Positions 8,087 to 16,667 of a DNA stretch of 64,000 nt are shown here, one piece after another (the first letter of the stretch is position 1; the number at the start of each line of letters is the position of its first letter). Source of the DNA: Halonatronomonas betaini (GTDB lineage Bacteria > Bacillota > Halanaerobiia > Halanaerobiales > Halarsenatibacteraceae); assembly GCF_015666175.1 (NCBI RefSeq), contig NZ_JADPIE010000002.1:434001-498000 (forward strand). Reading direction: 5' to 3'. The position numbers and the translations under genes were made by a program. The notes beneath the pieces are model-generated. The model made no database searches and was not told the DNA's origin. It worked only from the letters and a program-made list of their open reading frames with translations.

Positions 8087-8968
8087 TTATTTTATCTGCC
8101 CGGCCAGAACAATATAAAGAGAAGCCAGCAATATCATCAAGGCACCGCCATACTGAATAATCGAAAAGCTTTCTGCCAGCAGGATAAATGATAATAAAAC
8201 TGTAACAACTGGCTCGGCCATACTGACGACTGAGGCCACAGTCGGAGTTGTATATTTAACCCCGTATAAAAATAAAATCAGACTGATTAAAGATATAATA
8301 GTAATCAAACTTAAATAGATAAATGCATTTGGACCATGCATATATCCTAGTTCTCCTCTAACCAGACCAGTCCCGGCAAATAAAATAGCTGATATAAAAC
8401 AGGTCACAAAAATAATATGTAAAAATTGGGTATCCGCCAATAAATAATTACCACCTAAAATATAAAAAGCATAAAATAATGAAGCCATCACAGCCATCAT
8501 TAGTCCAATTCCTGAGGCAACTATCTGAAAATCAGAATAAACCAGATATATCCCTGTAAAGGCAATAAATACTGCTACTCCCTTTCTTAAGCCAATAACT
8601 TCCTGACCTAGTAACCAGGCCAGTAAAGCAACAAGGATTGGATATGTATAAAAAATCAAGGCTGCTAGCGAAGTCGGAATCAGATTAAAAGCTGTAAAAT
8701 ATGAAAAATTAAAAATAGCATAGGTAATCCCTATTAAGATTAAACCAGAAAAATTATAATCAACAATCTCTTTTATATCAAATTTCTTAAAATTTAATAT
8801 TCCTAAAATTATTGCTGATATTACAAACCTAAAAGTTAATAAAGATATAACATTAACCCCGGCATCATAGGCATTAACAGCAAAGATAGGCAGGCTCCCA
8901 AAGCCAACTGCAGATAAAAAGGCAGCCAGGGAGCCATATAGATATTCCTTTTTAAATTGTTCTAACAT
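8087..8968 (-). CDS. EamA/DMT-family transporter
   Basis: A 293-residue protein with ten hydrophobic segments arranged as two EamA repeats of five (about residues 1-145 and 150-290). Family hallmarks are FGSLPIFAVNAY in helix 1, the Pro-containing YTYPILVALLAWLLGQEV in the first repeat and TVASVVSMAEPVVTVLLSFILLAES in the second. These are drug/metabolite transporters, usually exporters of amino acids or related metabolites. It is the last gene of the ectoine-type cluster, 30 bp after the SHMT-like gene, so export of an end product such as an amino acid is a reasonable guess. The substrate cannot be read from the sequence. No clear terminator follows. Confidence 0.9.
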   Translation of the reverse strand: MLEQFKKEYLYGSLAAFLSAVGFGSLPIFAVNAYDAGVNVISLLTFRFVISAIILGILNFKKFDIKEIVDYNFSGLILIGITYAIFNFSYFTAFNLIPTSLAALIFYTYPILVALLAWLLGQEVIGLRKGVAVFIAFTGIYLVYSDFQIVASGIGLMMAVMASLFYAFYILGGNYLLADTQFLHIIFVTCFISAILFAGTGLVRGELGYMHGPNAFIYLSLITIISLISLILFLYGVKYTTPTVASVVSMAEPVVTVLLSFILLAESFSIIQYGGALMILLASLYIVLAGQIK

Positions 8969-8998
8969 ATTATAACCACCTATACAAAATCAACTTAT

Positions 8999-10264
8999 TT
9001 AACCAGAAAAATCCTCAGATGCCCTACCAGGAAATCCATATTCAAAACTGTCAAACTTCCCAACCAGCTCAGCAACTCTTTCTCTTAATTCTTCTCCAGA
9101 AATCTCACCTTTGATTCCTTTAGCTAAAATATCAGCTACAGCAACCATATCATTCTCTTTCATACCCCGTCTCGTTATCTCAGGTGTGCCCAGTCTTATT
9201 TCTCTGCCAGATTGCCCGAAATCATCTGAGAGCAAGATATTATCCTCTTCAAGACCAGTCGAAATTTCTCTGGAACTTCCAAATTCATCAACATCTATTA
9301 ATAGAATATGAGAATCAGTATAACCCTCCTCGGCTGCTATAACTTTAATTCCTCTTTTATCCAGTTCGGCTCCTAATCTCCTGGCATTCCGGATTACCTG
9401 CTTACTATAATCATGACCGTACTCCTTCATTTCAAGCAAAGAGGCAGCAAAAGCCGGCAATCTATTTAAATGATGGCTGGTAACTAAAGCTGGCGATAAT
9501 GCATCACCTACCAGTCTGAAGGGCTTTTCTTTCCTGGATAAAATCATCCCGCCCTGGGGCCCAGGAAAAGATTTATGGGTACTGCCAAAGACAATATCTA
9601 CTCCCTGATCTAACGGATTCTTAAAGACACCACCGGCAATTAGACCGGTAACATGGGAAGCATCATAGGCAAAGAATGTCTCATCGAGATGTCTTGTCCT
9701 ATTCATTATCTCCTTAATCGGATCTGCAAATAACGTACCAGAACCGCCAAAGATTATTAATCTCGGCTTATAGGCATCAATCATTTCAACAGCCTTTTCT
9801 ACTTCTAATTTCTGATTATGATCATAGGGCAGATTCTTAACCCTGATCGTCTTCTCTAAATGCTCAATAGTTCTCATCGGACCAACCAGCCCGTGGCCCC
9901 AATCTGCCATCGAAACCTCAAAAACTAAATCCCCTGGATCAGTCAGCCCCAGCACTGTCGCCATCCCGGCCATATGGCCACCTATCGGTCTTAAATCAAC
10001 ATAATCAGCCTTAAACACATCTCTGACCAGGTCATGGGTTGCCATCTCAAATTCATGGATATAGCGGTTTCCAGTATATTCTCTCTCTTCAGGCTTTAAA
10101 GTCTCATAACAGCCATACCTATTGCCAAAATCACTTGCTAAATAACTTCTAACCTTGGGAGTACTGTAATTCTCTGAAGCTATCAAATTTAAGCATCTGC
10201 TTCTATATTGTAAATGTTTCTCGTGTAATTTTTCTAAATCCTTAGTATTATTCATTTTCACCAT
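8999..10264 (-). CDS. Divergent serine hydroxymethyltransferase-like PLP enzyme
   Basis: A 421-residue fold-type I PLP enzyme. SHMT features are present: LIASENY (27-33), YTGNRY in place of the usual PGKRYYGG (63-68), DASHVTGLIAGG (Asp201 and His204 to the cofactor) and the PLP lysine in GSTHKSFPGPQGG (Lys231). The substitutions around the active site set it apart from housekeeping GlyA. Candidate activities are hydroxymethyl transfer on a substituted amino acid (as in alpha-methylserine hydroxymethyltransferase) or an aldolase-type cleavage. It sits in the ectoine-type cluster after the M20 gene, and a second hydroxymethyltransferase homologue (PanB) opens the same cluster. The ATG at 10264 follows AGGAGG with 8 bases spacing. 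Confidence 0.8.
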   Translation of the reverse strand: MVKMNNTKDLEKLHEKHLQYRSRCLNLIASENYSTPKVRSYLASDFGNRYGCYETLKPEEREYTGNRYIHEFEMATHDLVRDVFKADYVDLRPIGGHMAGMATVLGLTDPGDLVFEVSMADWGHGLVGPMRTIEHLEKTIRVKNLPYDHNQKLEVEKAVEMIDAYKPRLIIFGGSGTLFADPIKEIMNRTRHLDETFFAYDASHVTGLIAGGVFKNPLDQGVDIVFGSTHKSFPGPQGGMILSRKEKPFRLVGDALSPALVTSHHLNRLPAFAASLLEMKEYGHDYSKQVIRNARRLGAELDKRGIKVIAAEEGYTDSHILLIDVDEFGSSREISTGLEEDNILLSDDFGQSGREIRLGTPEITRRGMKENDMVAVADILAKGIKGEISGEELRERVAELVGKFDSFEYGFPGRASEDFSG

Positions 10265-10291
10265 AAATAGTTCCTCCTGAATTCATACAAT

Positions 10292-11467
10292 TTATTTTAG
10301 ATAATTAAGGGCTGAACGGACATGCATCTCTACACCAGTCTTTAATGTATCTTCATCTATATCAAACTTAGGATGATGATGAGGATAATCAGTTCCCTTC
10401 TTGGCATTTCCGGTACCAACAAAGTAAAATACTGAAGGCACATAAGCGGAGAACTCCCCAAAATCTTCACCGGCCAGGCAGCGATACTCAGTTAAATTCT
10501 CAGTTCCACCTGCAACTTTAGCAGCTATCTCCTCTAAATCTAAAACCAATTCTGGATCATTATATACCGGAGAGCTGGTTGCAGGGTATTTAATCTCATA
10601 TTCAAGATCAAATGTATTACAAACTCCAGCAACTATTCTCTCTAGTCTTCTTCTTGGCTTCTCATCAGTATTTCTGCCGCCCTGGTAAAGATACCTGATA
10701 GTCCCCTTTAAATGCGCTTTCTCTGGAATAATATTTGTCGCATTACCAGCCTGAAACTGACCAAAAACGATAGTGGTAGACTTCATCGGGTCTATCTCCC
10801 TTGTCTGTATCATCTGGGCCTGCTGAATTATATTGGTTCCAGCCATTATCGGATCCTTTGAAAAATGGGGCGCAGAAGTATGGCCACCCTTTCCTTTAAT
10901 AATTATTTCAAATTCATATAAACCACCCATAACAGCTTCAGGAGCAAGTCCAATCTTTCCGCTTGGAAGCGGTGTCCAGAGATGAATCCCCATAGCCGCA
11001 TCAACTTTAGGATTCTCCATTACCCCTTCTTCTATCATAAATCTGGCAGCCTCTGTCTCCTCATTTGGCTGAAAAACAAACTTAATATTACCGGCCAGCT
11101 CTTTTTTCTTTCTACTCAATATTTTAGCCGCAACCAGTAACATTGCTGTATGACCATCATGACCACAGGCATGCATTAAGCCCTCATTCTGAGATTTATA
11201 TTCAAAATCATTCTCCTCTTCAACAGGCAGAGCATCCATATCAGCCCTTAATAATAAAGTTCTGCCAGGCTTATCGCCTTTTAAAAGGCCAACAACTCCA
11301 GTTTTGGAAACACCTTCAGTAACTTCAAGGCCTAAATCCCTTAAGTATTCAGCTACAATTCCAGCAGTCCTGACTTCTTCCCAGCCTAATTCAGGATGTT
11401 TATGAAAATCTCTTCTAAGATTTATTAATTCAGGTTCTAATTCTTTTATTTCCTCTTTTATATTCAT
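10292..11467 (-). CDS. M20-family amidohydrolase, proposed N-acetyl-diaminobutyrate deacetylase
   Basis: A 391-residue M20D-type metal-dependent amidohydrolase (HipO/amino-acid N-deacylase group). Metal-site motifs are MHACGHDGHTAMLL, FQPNEETEAARFMIEEG and HPKFDIDEDTL near the C-terminus. An inserted dimerisation domain is expected in the middle (GKGGHTSAPH). Such enzymes remove N-acyl groups from amino acids. In ectoine breakdown, ring opening yields N-acetyl-2,4-diaminobutyrate, which is normally deacetylated by DoeB/EutE of a different family. An M20 enzyme directly after a DoeA-like gene could replace it; this is inference. The ATG at 11467 (spacing 8 from GGAG) is preferred over the GTG at 11476 that overlaps the ribosome site. 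Confidence 0.85.
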   Translation of the reverse strand: MNIKEEIKELEPELINLRRDFHKHPELGWEEVRTAGIVAEYLRDLGLEVTEGVSKTGVVGLLKGDKPGRTLLLRADMDALPVEEENDFEYKSQNEGLMHACGHDGHTAMLLVAAKILSRKKKELAGNIKFVFQPNEETEAARFMIEEGVMENPKVDAAMGIHLWTPLPSGKIGLAPEAVMGGLYEFEIIIKGKGGHTSAPHFSKDPIMAGTNIIQQAQMIQTREIDPMKSTTIVFGQFQAGNATNIIPEKAHLKGTIRYLYQGGRNTDEKPRRRLERIVAGVCNTFDLEYEIKYPATSSPVYNDPELVLDLEEIAAKVAGGTENLTEYRCLAGEDFGEFSAYVPSVFYFVGTGNAKKGTDYPHHHPKFDIDEDTLKTGVEMHVRSALNYLK

Positions 11468-11487
11468 ATATTTCACTCCAGCCTCTA

Positions 11488-12660
11488 TTAAATAGTAAAT
11501 AACTTTCTTGGAAAATCAACAAAACATTCACAGCCATCCTCAGTTATATAAATTGGCTCACTATTTTCAAAGCCATAATCATCCAGCCAGATTCCTGGCA
11601 TAAAATGAAAGGTCATATTCGGCTTTAAGACTGTCTTATCACCAGGTCTCAAACTTGCAGTCTGCTCTCCCCAATCTGGAGGATAATTTAAACCATAGGA
11701 ATAACCAACCCTGGATTCTTTAACCACTTTACTCCCGGAAATAGCTTCCCTCCAGTAAGCTTCAACTTCTTCACAGGTTTTCCCAGGTTCTATAAAATCT
11801 AAAACTTTTTCTACTCCTGCAATAACAACTTTTGAAATTTCAACTAAATCCTCAGGAGGTTCTCCAATATATACTGTTCTTGATAATGGCGCATGATACT
11901 TATATCTACAGCCTGCCAGCTCTAACAAAACAACATCGCCCTGCTCATATTCTCTATCAGCCCAGGTTAGATGTGCTGTAGAAGTTCTCTTACCTGAGGG
12001 CATTATCGGAGCTATTGCCGGATAATCTCCAGTAAATTCATCTGTACCTTTAATTTGAGCTCTATAAACTTCTGCTGCTGCATCACCTTCTCTAATCCCG
12101 GGTTTTATATTCTCCATAGCTTTATCCATTACCTTTTCAACAATCCTGGCAGCATCTTTCATATATTCTAGTTCTGTATCTGATTTAATCTGCCTGACCA
12201 GGGGCACTAACCGTGTGGCATCAACCACCTCAGCATTAACAACTTCCTCTTGCAAGAGATTATATGATCTTGGATTAAAATAATAGCTATCCATCTCAAC
12301 CCCTATTTTATAGGGTTTGGGTTCAATCTCGTTAATAATTTCCACTGCAAAACTAATCGGATGTTTAACTAAAGATTGCACATAATCATCCTGATAACCA
12401 TAAATATTCTTCTCTGATAACCAGGTAGTTAACCTGGCGCCATTGCTATCCTGTTCCCTGCCATACCAGACAGGCTCATCTTTATCGATAAATACTATAA
12501 CTCCCTGGGGTACATAAAATGACCAGCCGTCATAACCGGTTAAATAATTCATATTGGCTGGATGATTAACTATCAATACCCTAATGCCAGATCTATCCAT
12601 ACTCTCCTTGACCTGTTTCAAACGGCTTAAATATTCTTTTTTATCAAAAGGTAATTTCAA
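11488..12660 (-). CDS. Ectoine hydrolase (DoeA/EutD)-like M24-fold protein, copy 1
   Basis: A 390-residue creatinase/aminopeptidase-fold protein. Blocks I recall from ectoine hydrolases are present: NYLTGYDGWSFYVPQ, GDYPAIAPIMPSGK, AHLTWAD, LLELAGCRYKYHAPLSRT, GLNYPPDWGEQTASLRPGD and MTFHFMPGIWLDDYGFE. The usual M24 metal ligands are missing: Asp-Asp becomes Glu and Pro, the catalytic His region reads GLNYPPDWG, and the first Glu of the C-terminal pair is lost. That fits a non-metallo hydrolase using the Glu of LLELAGC. The role would be opening the ectoine or hydroxyectoine ring to N-acetyl-diaminobutyrate in the cytoplasm. It lies between the TRAP binding-protein gene and the M20 gene. Confidence 0.8.
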   Translation of the reverse strand: MKLPFDKKEYLSRLKQVKESMDRSGIRVLIVNHPANMNYLTGYDGWSFYVPQGVIVFIDKDEPVWYGREQDSNGARLTTWLSEKNIYGYQDDYVQSLVKHPISFAVEIINEIEPKPYKIGVEMDSYYFNPRSYNLLQEEVVNAEVVDATRLVPLVRQIKSDTELEYMKDAARIVEKVMDKAMENIKPGIREGDAAAEVYRAQIKGTDEFTGDYPAIAPIMPSGKRTSTAHLTWADREYEQGDVVLLELAGCRYKYHAPLSRTVYIGEPPEDLVEISKVVIAGVEKVLDFIEPGKTCEEVEAYWREAISGSKVVKESRVGYSYGLNYPPDWGEQTASLRPGDKTVLKPNMTFHFMPGIWLDDYGFENSEPIYITEDGCECFVDFPRKLFTI

Positions 12661-12686
12661 TTAAACCACTCCATTATCATAAATTC

Positions 12687-12714
12687 AGGCCGGCAGCATA
12701 ACTGCCACCGACCT
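12687..12714 (-). other. Intercistronic hairpin after the TRAP binding-protein gene
   Basis: Arms 12687-12696 and 12702-12714 pair over ten base pairs with a 3-base bulge, loop CATAA. There is no T tract, and the operon continues downstream. It is one of a set of such hairpins placed after solute-binding-protein genes in this window (see 47726 and 52282), likely a 3' stabiliser of the upstream message. Confidence 0.6.
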
Positions 12715-12766
12715 AAAAATATTTATATTTTACTTACCAGCAAATAGTGGTTTTCCCTGGTATATA

Positions 12767-13816
12767 TTACAGACCATAATCCCCTCTTAAATTCTCAATA
12801 TCTTCTAGAATAATATCAAGCATAGTCTGACCAATCTCGCCAACATCATCTACAAACTCATCCCAGACAGGCTCAGCAAGAGCTCTAAATTCTGCTCTCT
12901 CATCTTCATCAAGCTCAATAATGTTTATATCCGGCTCATTCTCTAATATAATGTCTAAACGGTCAGTATTATACTCATCCTGCATCTCATAGATATACTG
13001 GTTTAAATCAGTAGCAATCTCAGATACTAACTCCTGCATTTCTGGATCTAAACCTTCCCAGAAATTAAGACCAGCTGAAACCCCACCAACATATGGTACA
13101 GTTCCACCCCAGATCATATATTCCTGTTGCTCATAAAATGCCATCTCTTCAATAGCAAATACCGGATTCACCTGTGCATCGATCATACCAAGCTGAAGAC
13201 CACTATAAACCTCAGCATAATCCATCTGAACAGGGTCTGCTCCATAATTTCTATACTGGGCTGATAACATTGGGTCAGGCATAACTCTTATCTGTAACCC
13301 ATCCATATCTTCAGGACTTCTAATCTCTTGATTTGTTGTCCAGACCTGCCAGCCTTCAGGGAATAAACTTAATAGATGTAATTGCCTCTCCTGAAAGGCT
13401 CCTGCAAGGTGATCATGAATAGCTGAACTATTAGCAAGTACCTCAGCTGTTAACTCTAAGCTATCTGGCCAGATATAATGTAATGAAAATAGTCTGGCTT
13501 CAGGAACTAAACCGGATACAACAGAGGGACTGGTCATTGAAAATTCAACCATACCCATCTGAGCTGCTTCAGCCAGGTCACCCATACCGGTACCTAACTG
13601 ACCATAAGGATATACTACAACTTCTATCTCACCATCAGTGGCATCTTCAATTCTTCTTTTAAATTCCTGTGCCCAGGCATCCTGTACACTACCTTCAATC
13701 TCCTCAAGTGCTATACTCCATGTCTCCTGAGCCTCAACCTGTTCAAATGAAGAAAATGAAAGAACCATTGCTAAAGCAATAATACCGATAAGAATATTTC
13801 TACTCATACTTCTCAT
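12767..13816 (-). CDS. TRAP transporter solute-binding protein, TeaA/UehA-like (DctP family)
   Basis: A 349-residue exported binding protein. The signal peptide ends near EQVEA-QETW and has no lipobox cysteine, so the protein should be soluble in a periplasm. Compared from memory with TeaA, the ectoine-binding protein of Halomonas, corresponding stretches are EEIEGSVQDAWAQEFK, SPEDMDGLQIRVMPDPML (with the ligand-clamping Arg), AEVYSGLQLGMIDAQVNPVF (with the conserved Asn) and an FPEGW segment. Ectoine or hydroxyectoine is therefore the preferred ligand guess. The start at 13816 has AAGGAGG 9 bases upstream; an in-frame TTG at 13849 lacks a site. It follows dctM and precedes the first DoeA-like gene. 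Confidence 0.88.
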   Translation of the reverse strand: MRSMSRNILIGIIALAMVLSFSSFEQVEAQETWSIALEEIEGSVQDAWAQEFKRRIEDATDGEIEVVVYPYGQLGTGMGDLAEAAQMGMVEFSMTSPSVVSGLVPEARLFSLHYIWPDSLELTAEVLANSSAIHDHLAGAFQERQLHLLSLFPEGWQVWTTNQEIRSPEDMDGLQIRVMPDPMLSAQYRNYGADPVQMDYAEVYSGLQLGMIDAQVNPVFAIEEMAFYEQQEYMIWGGTVPYVGGVSAGLNFWEGLDPEMQELVSEIATDLNQYIYEMQDEYNTDRLDIILENEPDINIIELDEDERAEFRALAEPVWDEFVDDVGEIGQTMLDIILEDIENLRGDYGL

Positions 13817-13954
13817 AATTAATTTCCTCCTTTTTATTAGGTGATCCAAAATCTTTAGAACAAAATAAATATACAGACTTTTCTGTCCGTTTCACCCCCC
13901 TTAATAAAATTATTTATCTATTAAATTATACTTCCAGCATCATAACTCTATTCT

Positions 13955-15241
13955 TTACATATAACCAAATGCTAAATCTCTTAAGAATAAAGCTATCTGC
14001 GGGAAGAAAATTAATAGCGCTGATGCAAATAATAAGATGGCAATAAATACCGGTGTCTTTCTGATAACCTCAAGATAAGGTCGCCTAAAGACAGCAATTG
14101 CAGTAAATATATCACACCCAAAGGGCGGCGTCGCCGAGCCAATTGCAGCCTGCAATGTAACCACCGTCCCAACCAGAATCGGATCGATTCCTAAAAGGTC
14201 AACATAAGGCTGAAATAATGGGGTAAGTACCATTATGACAACAATTGGATCAACAAACATACAGCCAATAAAGAAGGCAACTGCAATTATAAATAGAACC
14301 CAGACCTGGGTCGGATCATCACCAATTATTGGCGGCAAAACCATCTGAGGAATTCTAGCAAAAGAAATTAACCAGGAGAAAGCATTACCGACTCCAACCA
14401 GAATAAAGACAACTGCTGTGATCATTCCTGTTGATAAAGCTATATCTTTAATCTGATTTAAATGAACATTCCTATATATTAATACTTCCAGGATAAAAGC
14501 ATATAATACAGAAACTGCCGAAGCTTCAGTCGGACTAAATAAACCACTGTAAATACCACCGATTATTATAATAGGAAATCCAAAGGCCAATAATGCCCTT
14601 TTAAAGCTCTCAAGTCTCTGCCCCCAACTTTTCTTTTCTCTAACAGGTATGCCCTCTTTTTTGGCATATATGTAACAATATGCACTGAAAAGAATCATTA
14701 TTAGAATTCCAGGACCTATACCGGCAATAAACAACTCACCAATAGAGCTACCACTTACAACACCATAAATAATCATACCAATACTTGGTGGAATCAATAA
14801 TGCAATATCACTGGAATTAATAATAAGTGCAGTCGTAAATGAATCATCATAACCATCTTCTAAAAGATAAGGTCTCATTGTCCCACCAATAGCAACAACT
14901 GTTGCCTGAGTAGAACCTGAAACTGCGCCAAATAAAGTACAGGTTATTGAAGTAGTAATAGCCATTCCACCATTGACATGTCCAATTATATCTCTAACAA
15001 AGTCCACTAATCTTCTGGCTGTTGATCCGGCAGTCATAATATCAGCTGCCAGAATAAACATCGGTACAGCTAATAATGAAGGCGGTAGAATACCCCTGAT
15101 CATCTGTTGTGCCATAATTGTTTGACCTAAATGGGGATAATATATATTCATAATAATTAAAGGTGCAGCAATTAAAGGAACCATCATTGGAAAACCTAAA
15201 AATAAGAGCAAAAACATTATACCAACCATCAATTGAAGCAT
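13955..15241 (-). CDS. TRAP transporter large permease subunit (DctM family)
   Basis: A 428-residue membrane protein with about 12 transmembrane helices, the ion-coupled translocation subunit of a TRAP importer. Family motifs are PMFILAADIM, GAVSGSTQATVVAIGG, LLIPPSIGMIIYG, FSPTEASAVSVLYA and ATPPFGCDIF. It works with the small permease (15275-15856) and the TeaA-like binding protein to import the solute using an ion gradient, without ATP. The order dctQ-dctM-dctP is compact except for a gap of about 140 bp before dctP. AAGGGAGAG with 6 bases spacing supports the ATG. Confidence 0.93.
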   Translation of the reverse strand: MLQLMVGIMFLLLFLGFPMMVPLIAAPLIIMNIYYPHLGQTIMAQQMIRGILPPSLLAVPMFILAADIMTAGSTARRLVDFVRDIIGHVNGGMAITTSITCTLFGAVSGSTQATVVAIGGTMRPYLLEDGYDDSFTTALIINSSDIALLIPPSIGMIIYGVVSGSSIGELFIAGIGPGILIMILFSAYCYIYAKKEGIPVREKKSWGQRLESFKRALLAFGFPIIIIGGIYSGLFSPTEASAVSVLYAFILEVLIYRNVHLNQIKDIALSTGMITAVVFILVGVGNAFSWLISFARIPQMVLPPIIGDDPTQVWVLFIIAVAFFIGCMFVDPIVVIMVLTPLFQPYVDLLGIDPILVGTVVTLQAAIGSATPPFGCDIFTAIAVFRRPYLEVIRKTPVFIAILLFASALLIFFPQIALFLRDLAFGYM

Positions 15242-15274
15242 TATCTTCTCTCCCTTCTAGCTATGCTCAACTGT

Positions 15275-15856
15275 TTAATCTGTATTTTTTACATCATCTT
15301 CTGATTCTTCTACTAAATCAATTATCTGCTCCACTTCACCATATTCTGATTTTTCATCAAAGGATATCCAGACCTCATCCTCTTTAATATTCTTTAGAAA
15401 TGCCATTAAATAATGAATCGTTGTTAACCCTAAACCGATCGGTACAATAATCCAGACCCTCCAGAGAGGAACCTGGAGCAGACTGCTCTGCCTGCCACTG
15501 GTAAAGATATCATAGATATACCTGGCTGAAATCCAGGTTATCCAGCCCATAAAAAATGCAGTACCTATTGTCATAATATAAATCATAGCTTTTTCAAATC
15601 TCTTTGGAACTAAATCTGATAAAGCAGACATCCTGATATGCCTGCCATTCCTGGCAGCATAACTGGTTCCAACAAATGTAATAAATATGATCAAAAATGT
15701 ATTAGTCTCTTCCACAAAATATAAACTATACCCAAAAACATTTCTACCTATTACATTTGCAATTATTAACACTGCCAGCGCAATCGTCCCGTAACCAACA
15801 ATAAATTCTTCAATTTTTTTCATCCCTGCATTTATCTTTCTTATTATCGCAAACAT
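15275..15856 (-). CDS. TRAP transporter small permease subunit (DctQ family)
   Basis: A 193-residue protein with four hydrophobic helices (about 18-40, 50-70, 92-112, 130-150) and the DctQ signature around ANVIGRNVFGYSLYFVEE and TYAARNGRHIRMSAL-like sequence. The C-terminal tail is acidic (EVEQIIDLVEESEDD) and longer than in many homologues. It is the scaffold partner of the 12-helix subunit. It begins the transporter part of the cluster, 36 bp after the GntR gene, with an AGGAGGTG site 4 bases before the ATG. Confidence 0.92.
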   Translation of the reverse strand: MFAIIRKINAGMKKIEEFIVGYGTIALAVLIIANVIGRNVFGYSLYFVEETNTFLIIFITFVGTSYAARNGRHIRMSALSDLVPKRFEKAMIYIMTIGTAFFMGWITWISARYIYDIFTSGRQSSLLQVPLWRVWIIVPIGLGLTTIHYLMAFLKNIKEDEVWISFDEKSEYGEVEQIIDLVEESEDDVKNTD

Positions 15857-15891
15857 TTCGCACCTCCTGGCAACTACTCATTCTACTCTTA

Positions 15892-16578
15892 TTAAAAATT
15901 AGGATAAATTTCTTTCCTACTCATTAATTTTTCATTATACGAAACTATATGATCAATCAATGATTGCTGTAATCCACTTAAATCTTTATTCTTTAAATTT
16001 TCAAGTATTGAATAATGCTCCCTGGCAGATTCTTCTAAACTGTCTTCTTTCCTGGCATCAATTATCATTGCCAGTTTTAATTGATTATGAATCATCTTTA
16101 GAATTCTCTGGGTAAATTTCCGATTAGTCTTTTCCCATAAATATTTATGAAATGCAATATCTTTCTCATTCAATTCAACTACTTTTTCATCTTCAGGAAT
16201 CTCTTTTTTAACAATAACCAGCATCTCTTCAATTAGATTTTCAAGGTGGTTAAAATCTTCTTCATTTAATAGATCATTATTAATTATTATCTCCATCATT
16301 CTGCTTTCCAGAATAATTCTGATCTCAAAAACTTCTCTAATATCTTCTTCATTAAAGGATGCAACAAAACTGCCTTTTCTAGGTATAGTTTCAATTAATC
16401 CTTCTTTTTCAAGCTCTTTAATTGCCTCTCTAACTGGGGCTCTGCTGACATCAAGCTCCTTTGCTACTTTGGCCTCAAGAATATGATCTCCACCCTGATA
16501 ATTCTCCAGAAATATCTCTCTCTTTAAATGCTCTGCTACCTTATCACTTAAACTCTGATGCTTAAACTGCTTATTCAT
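15892..16578 (-). CDS. GntR-family (FadR subgroup) transcriptional regulator
   Basis: A 228-residue regulator with an N-terminal winged helix (about residues 10-70: LSDKVAEHLKREIF, AKELDVSRAPVREAIKELEKEGLIETIPRKGSFV) and a C-terminal helical FCD ligand domain (about 75-215, with EVFEIRIILESRMMEI, an Asn/His-rich metal or acid site, and REHYSILENLKNKDL). It lies inside the cluster it probably controls. The twin TTGTCGACA-core sites in front of the first gene (21017-21069) are the best operator candidates. The start at 16578 has GGGGGA 7 bases upstream; the ATG at 16593 overlaps that site. Known ectoine regulators (EnuR) are of the different MocR subgroup. Confidence 0.9.
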   Translation of the reverse strand: MNKQFKHQSLSDKVAEHLKREIFLENYQGGDHILEAKVAKELDVSRAPVREAIKELEKEGLIETIPRKGSFVASFNEEDIREVFEIRIILESRMMEIIINNDLLNEEDFNHLENLIEEMLVIVKKEIPEDEKVVELNEKDIAFHKYLWEKTNRKFTQRILKMIHNQLKLAMIIDARKEDSLEESAREHYSILENLKNKDLSGLQQSLIDHIVSYNEKLMSRKEIYPNF

Positions 16579-16667
16579 AAATTTATCCCCCATATTATCT
16601 TATTTTAAAATAATATATATAGTAATGGGACTAAAGAAAACTACCAGGATGGAAATTTCTTAAGCCA

